Source: Blastocatellia bacterium | GTDB taxonomy: Bacteria; Acidobacteriota; Blastocatellia; Pyrinomonadales; Pyrinomonadaceae | Assembly: GCA_013695495.1 (NCBI GenBank) | Contig: JACDAK010000181.1 | Coordinates: 1 to 6,149 of the forward strand | Length of the DNA stretch: 6,149 nt | Reading direction: 5' to 3' | In this document: one piece after another, positions 5,613 through 6,149 of the stretch | Layout of the letters: every line of letters starts with the position of its first letter | Numbering within the stretch: the first letter of the stretch is position 1 | The notes under the pieces: generated by a model | Seen by the model: only the letters and a program-made list of their open reading frames with translations | Told to the model about the DNA's origin: nothing | Database searches by the model: none | Translations under genes and position numbers: made by a program

Positions 5613-6149
5613 ATGAACAAACCCAAACAGAACTTTGTACGACGCCTAATCTTTGCCGCGATCCTTTCATCGCTTCTAATCGGTCTCGACGTTCGTCCGG
5701 TACACGCACAATGGACGGTCTTCGATCCTTCACAATACGCCCTCCAGATCGAAAAGAAGATCGAGGAAGCGGCACGTTGGTTAGAGACGATCAACCACTA
5801 CATCGACATGTATGAGAAGGCCGCTCAGCAGTACCAGAAGATGGTCGAAAGCGTGACCAATCTGAGGGGAATTCTCGACAAAGTCGATGAACAGGTGATG
5901 CGTCACAAGCAGCTGATAACGACTTACGCGACTTTAGGTCGCCTGATCCGCGGCACCTTCGAGCTAAAGAAACGGATCGAGGCCACGATAACGAGCCAGA
6001 TCCATTCGGTAGTCAACATCGCCCGCCGGCTTAAGAACGGCATCTTCGATATGGATGCGAACAAACGCGACTTGGACGACTTTCTGCGTCATTCGATCGG
6101 CCGGAGTGCGGATGCTCATATGGCAAACCTAGAACGCCTAGCGAAGCTC
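5613..6149 (+). CDS. virB5: TrbJ/VirB5-like periplasmic T4SS protein (3' end missing)
   Basis: The first 179 codons are present and no stop occurs before the window ends. Residues 1-32 are a signal peptide: basic N-region (MNKPKQNFVRR), hydrophobic core (LIFAAILSSLLIGL) and likely cleavage after VHA. The mature start QWTVFDPSQYALQIEK strongly resembles TrbJ/VirB5 proteins, which begin with a short Trp-x-Val-x-Asp-Pro stretch followed by long amphipathic helices. The rest (about 45-179) is almost all charged helix with coiled-coil character, including WLETINHYIDMYEKAAQQYQ (56-75). VirB5/TrbJ is a minor pilus component thought to sit at the tip and help contact the recipient. It follows virB4 by 8 bases, the order seen as trbE-trbJ and virB4-virB5. 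TrbJ is the closer match by sequence feel. The C-terminal half cannot be assessed. Confidence 0.8.
   Translation, partial: MNKPKQNFVRRLIFAAILSSLLIGLDVRPVHAQWTVFDPSQYALQIEKKIEEAARWLETINHYIDMYEKAAQQYQKMVESVTNLRGILDKVDEQVMRHKQLITTYATLGRLIRGTFELKKRIEATITSQIHSVVNIARRLKNGIFDMDANKRDLDDFLRHSIGRSADAHMANLERLAKL

Noticed and set aside
1..6149. CRISPR array, tRNA, insertion sequence or long direct repeat
   Set aside because: No spaced repeats, transposase motifs, terminal inverted repeats or tRNA-like arms were noticed; nearly all of the window is coding for T4SS subunits.

Overview
The window is the core of a conjugative-type IV secretion system (T4SS) from a Gram-negative (diderm) bacterium. The evidence is a set of recognisable inner-membrane, periplasmic and ATPase subunits, several with Sec signal peptides, plus a peptidoglycan-cleaving transglycosylase. 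Base composition is close to balanced by eye. Nothing in the DNA fixes the taxon. The proteins look diverged from the well-studied Agrobacterium Ti and IncP systems, so an environmental phylum is possible, but that is only an impression.

Layout. The genes form two divergent blocks around a non-coding gap at 1928-2052. The leftward block (minus strand) encodes, in transcription order, a VirB1-like lytic transglycosylase (1082-1927), a possible 33-residue ORF (890-991), a VirB8/TrbF-like bitopic protein (127-912), and the first residues of a secreted protein that runs off the window (1-107), most likely VirB9/TrbG. The rightward block (plus strand) encodes a VirB2/TrbC-like pilin (2053-2394), VirB3/TrbD (2405-2731), the VirB4/TrbE ATPase (2746-5604) and a TrbJ/VirB5-like periplasmic protein that continues past the right edge (5613-6149). 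Rightward genes are 8 to 14 bases apart and surely form one operon.

How the parts fit. The pilin and VirB5-like protein would form the pilus and its minor component or tip. VirB3 and the VirB4 ATPase would form the inner-membrane assembly engine. VirB8 would link it to the outer-membrane core, of which VirB9 is a part. The transglycosylase would open the peptidoglycan. The gene order 2-3-4-5 and 8-9 matches the trbC-D-E-J and trbF-G orders of P-type conjugation operons, but here the set is split into two divergent units. VirB6/TrbL would be expected to the right and VirB10/TrbI to the left, outside the window. No relaxase, coupling protein, effector, RNA gene, insertion sequence or CRISPR array is visible, so conjugation versus effector delivery cannot be decided here.

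Most notable: the divergent split; a VirB4 with its own N-terminal membrane segment, a P-loop beginning with Ala instead of Gly and an insert rich in charged helices; and a GC hairpin plus overlapping small ORF directly before virB8.
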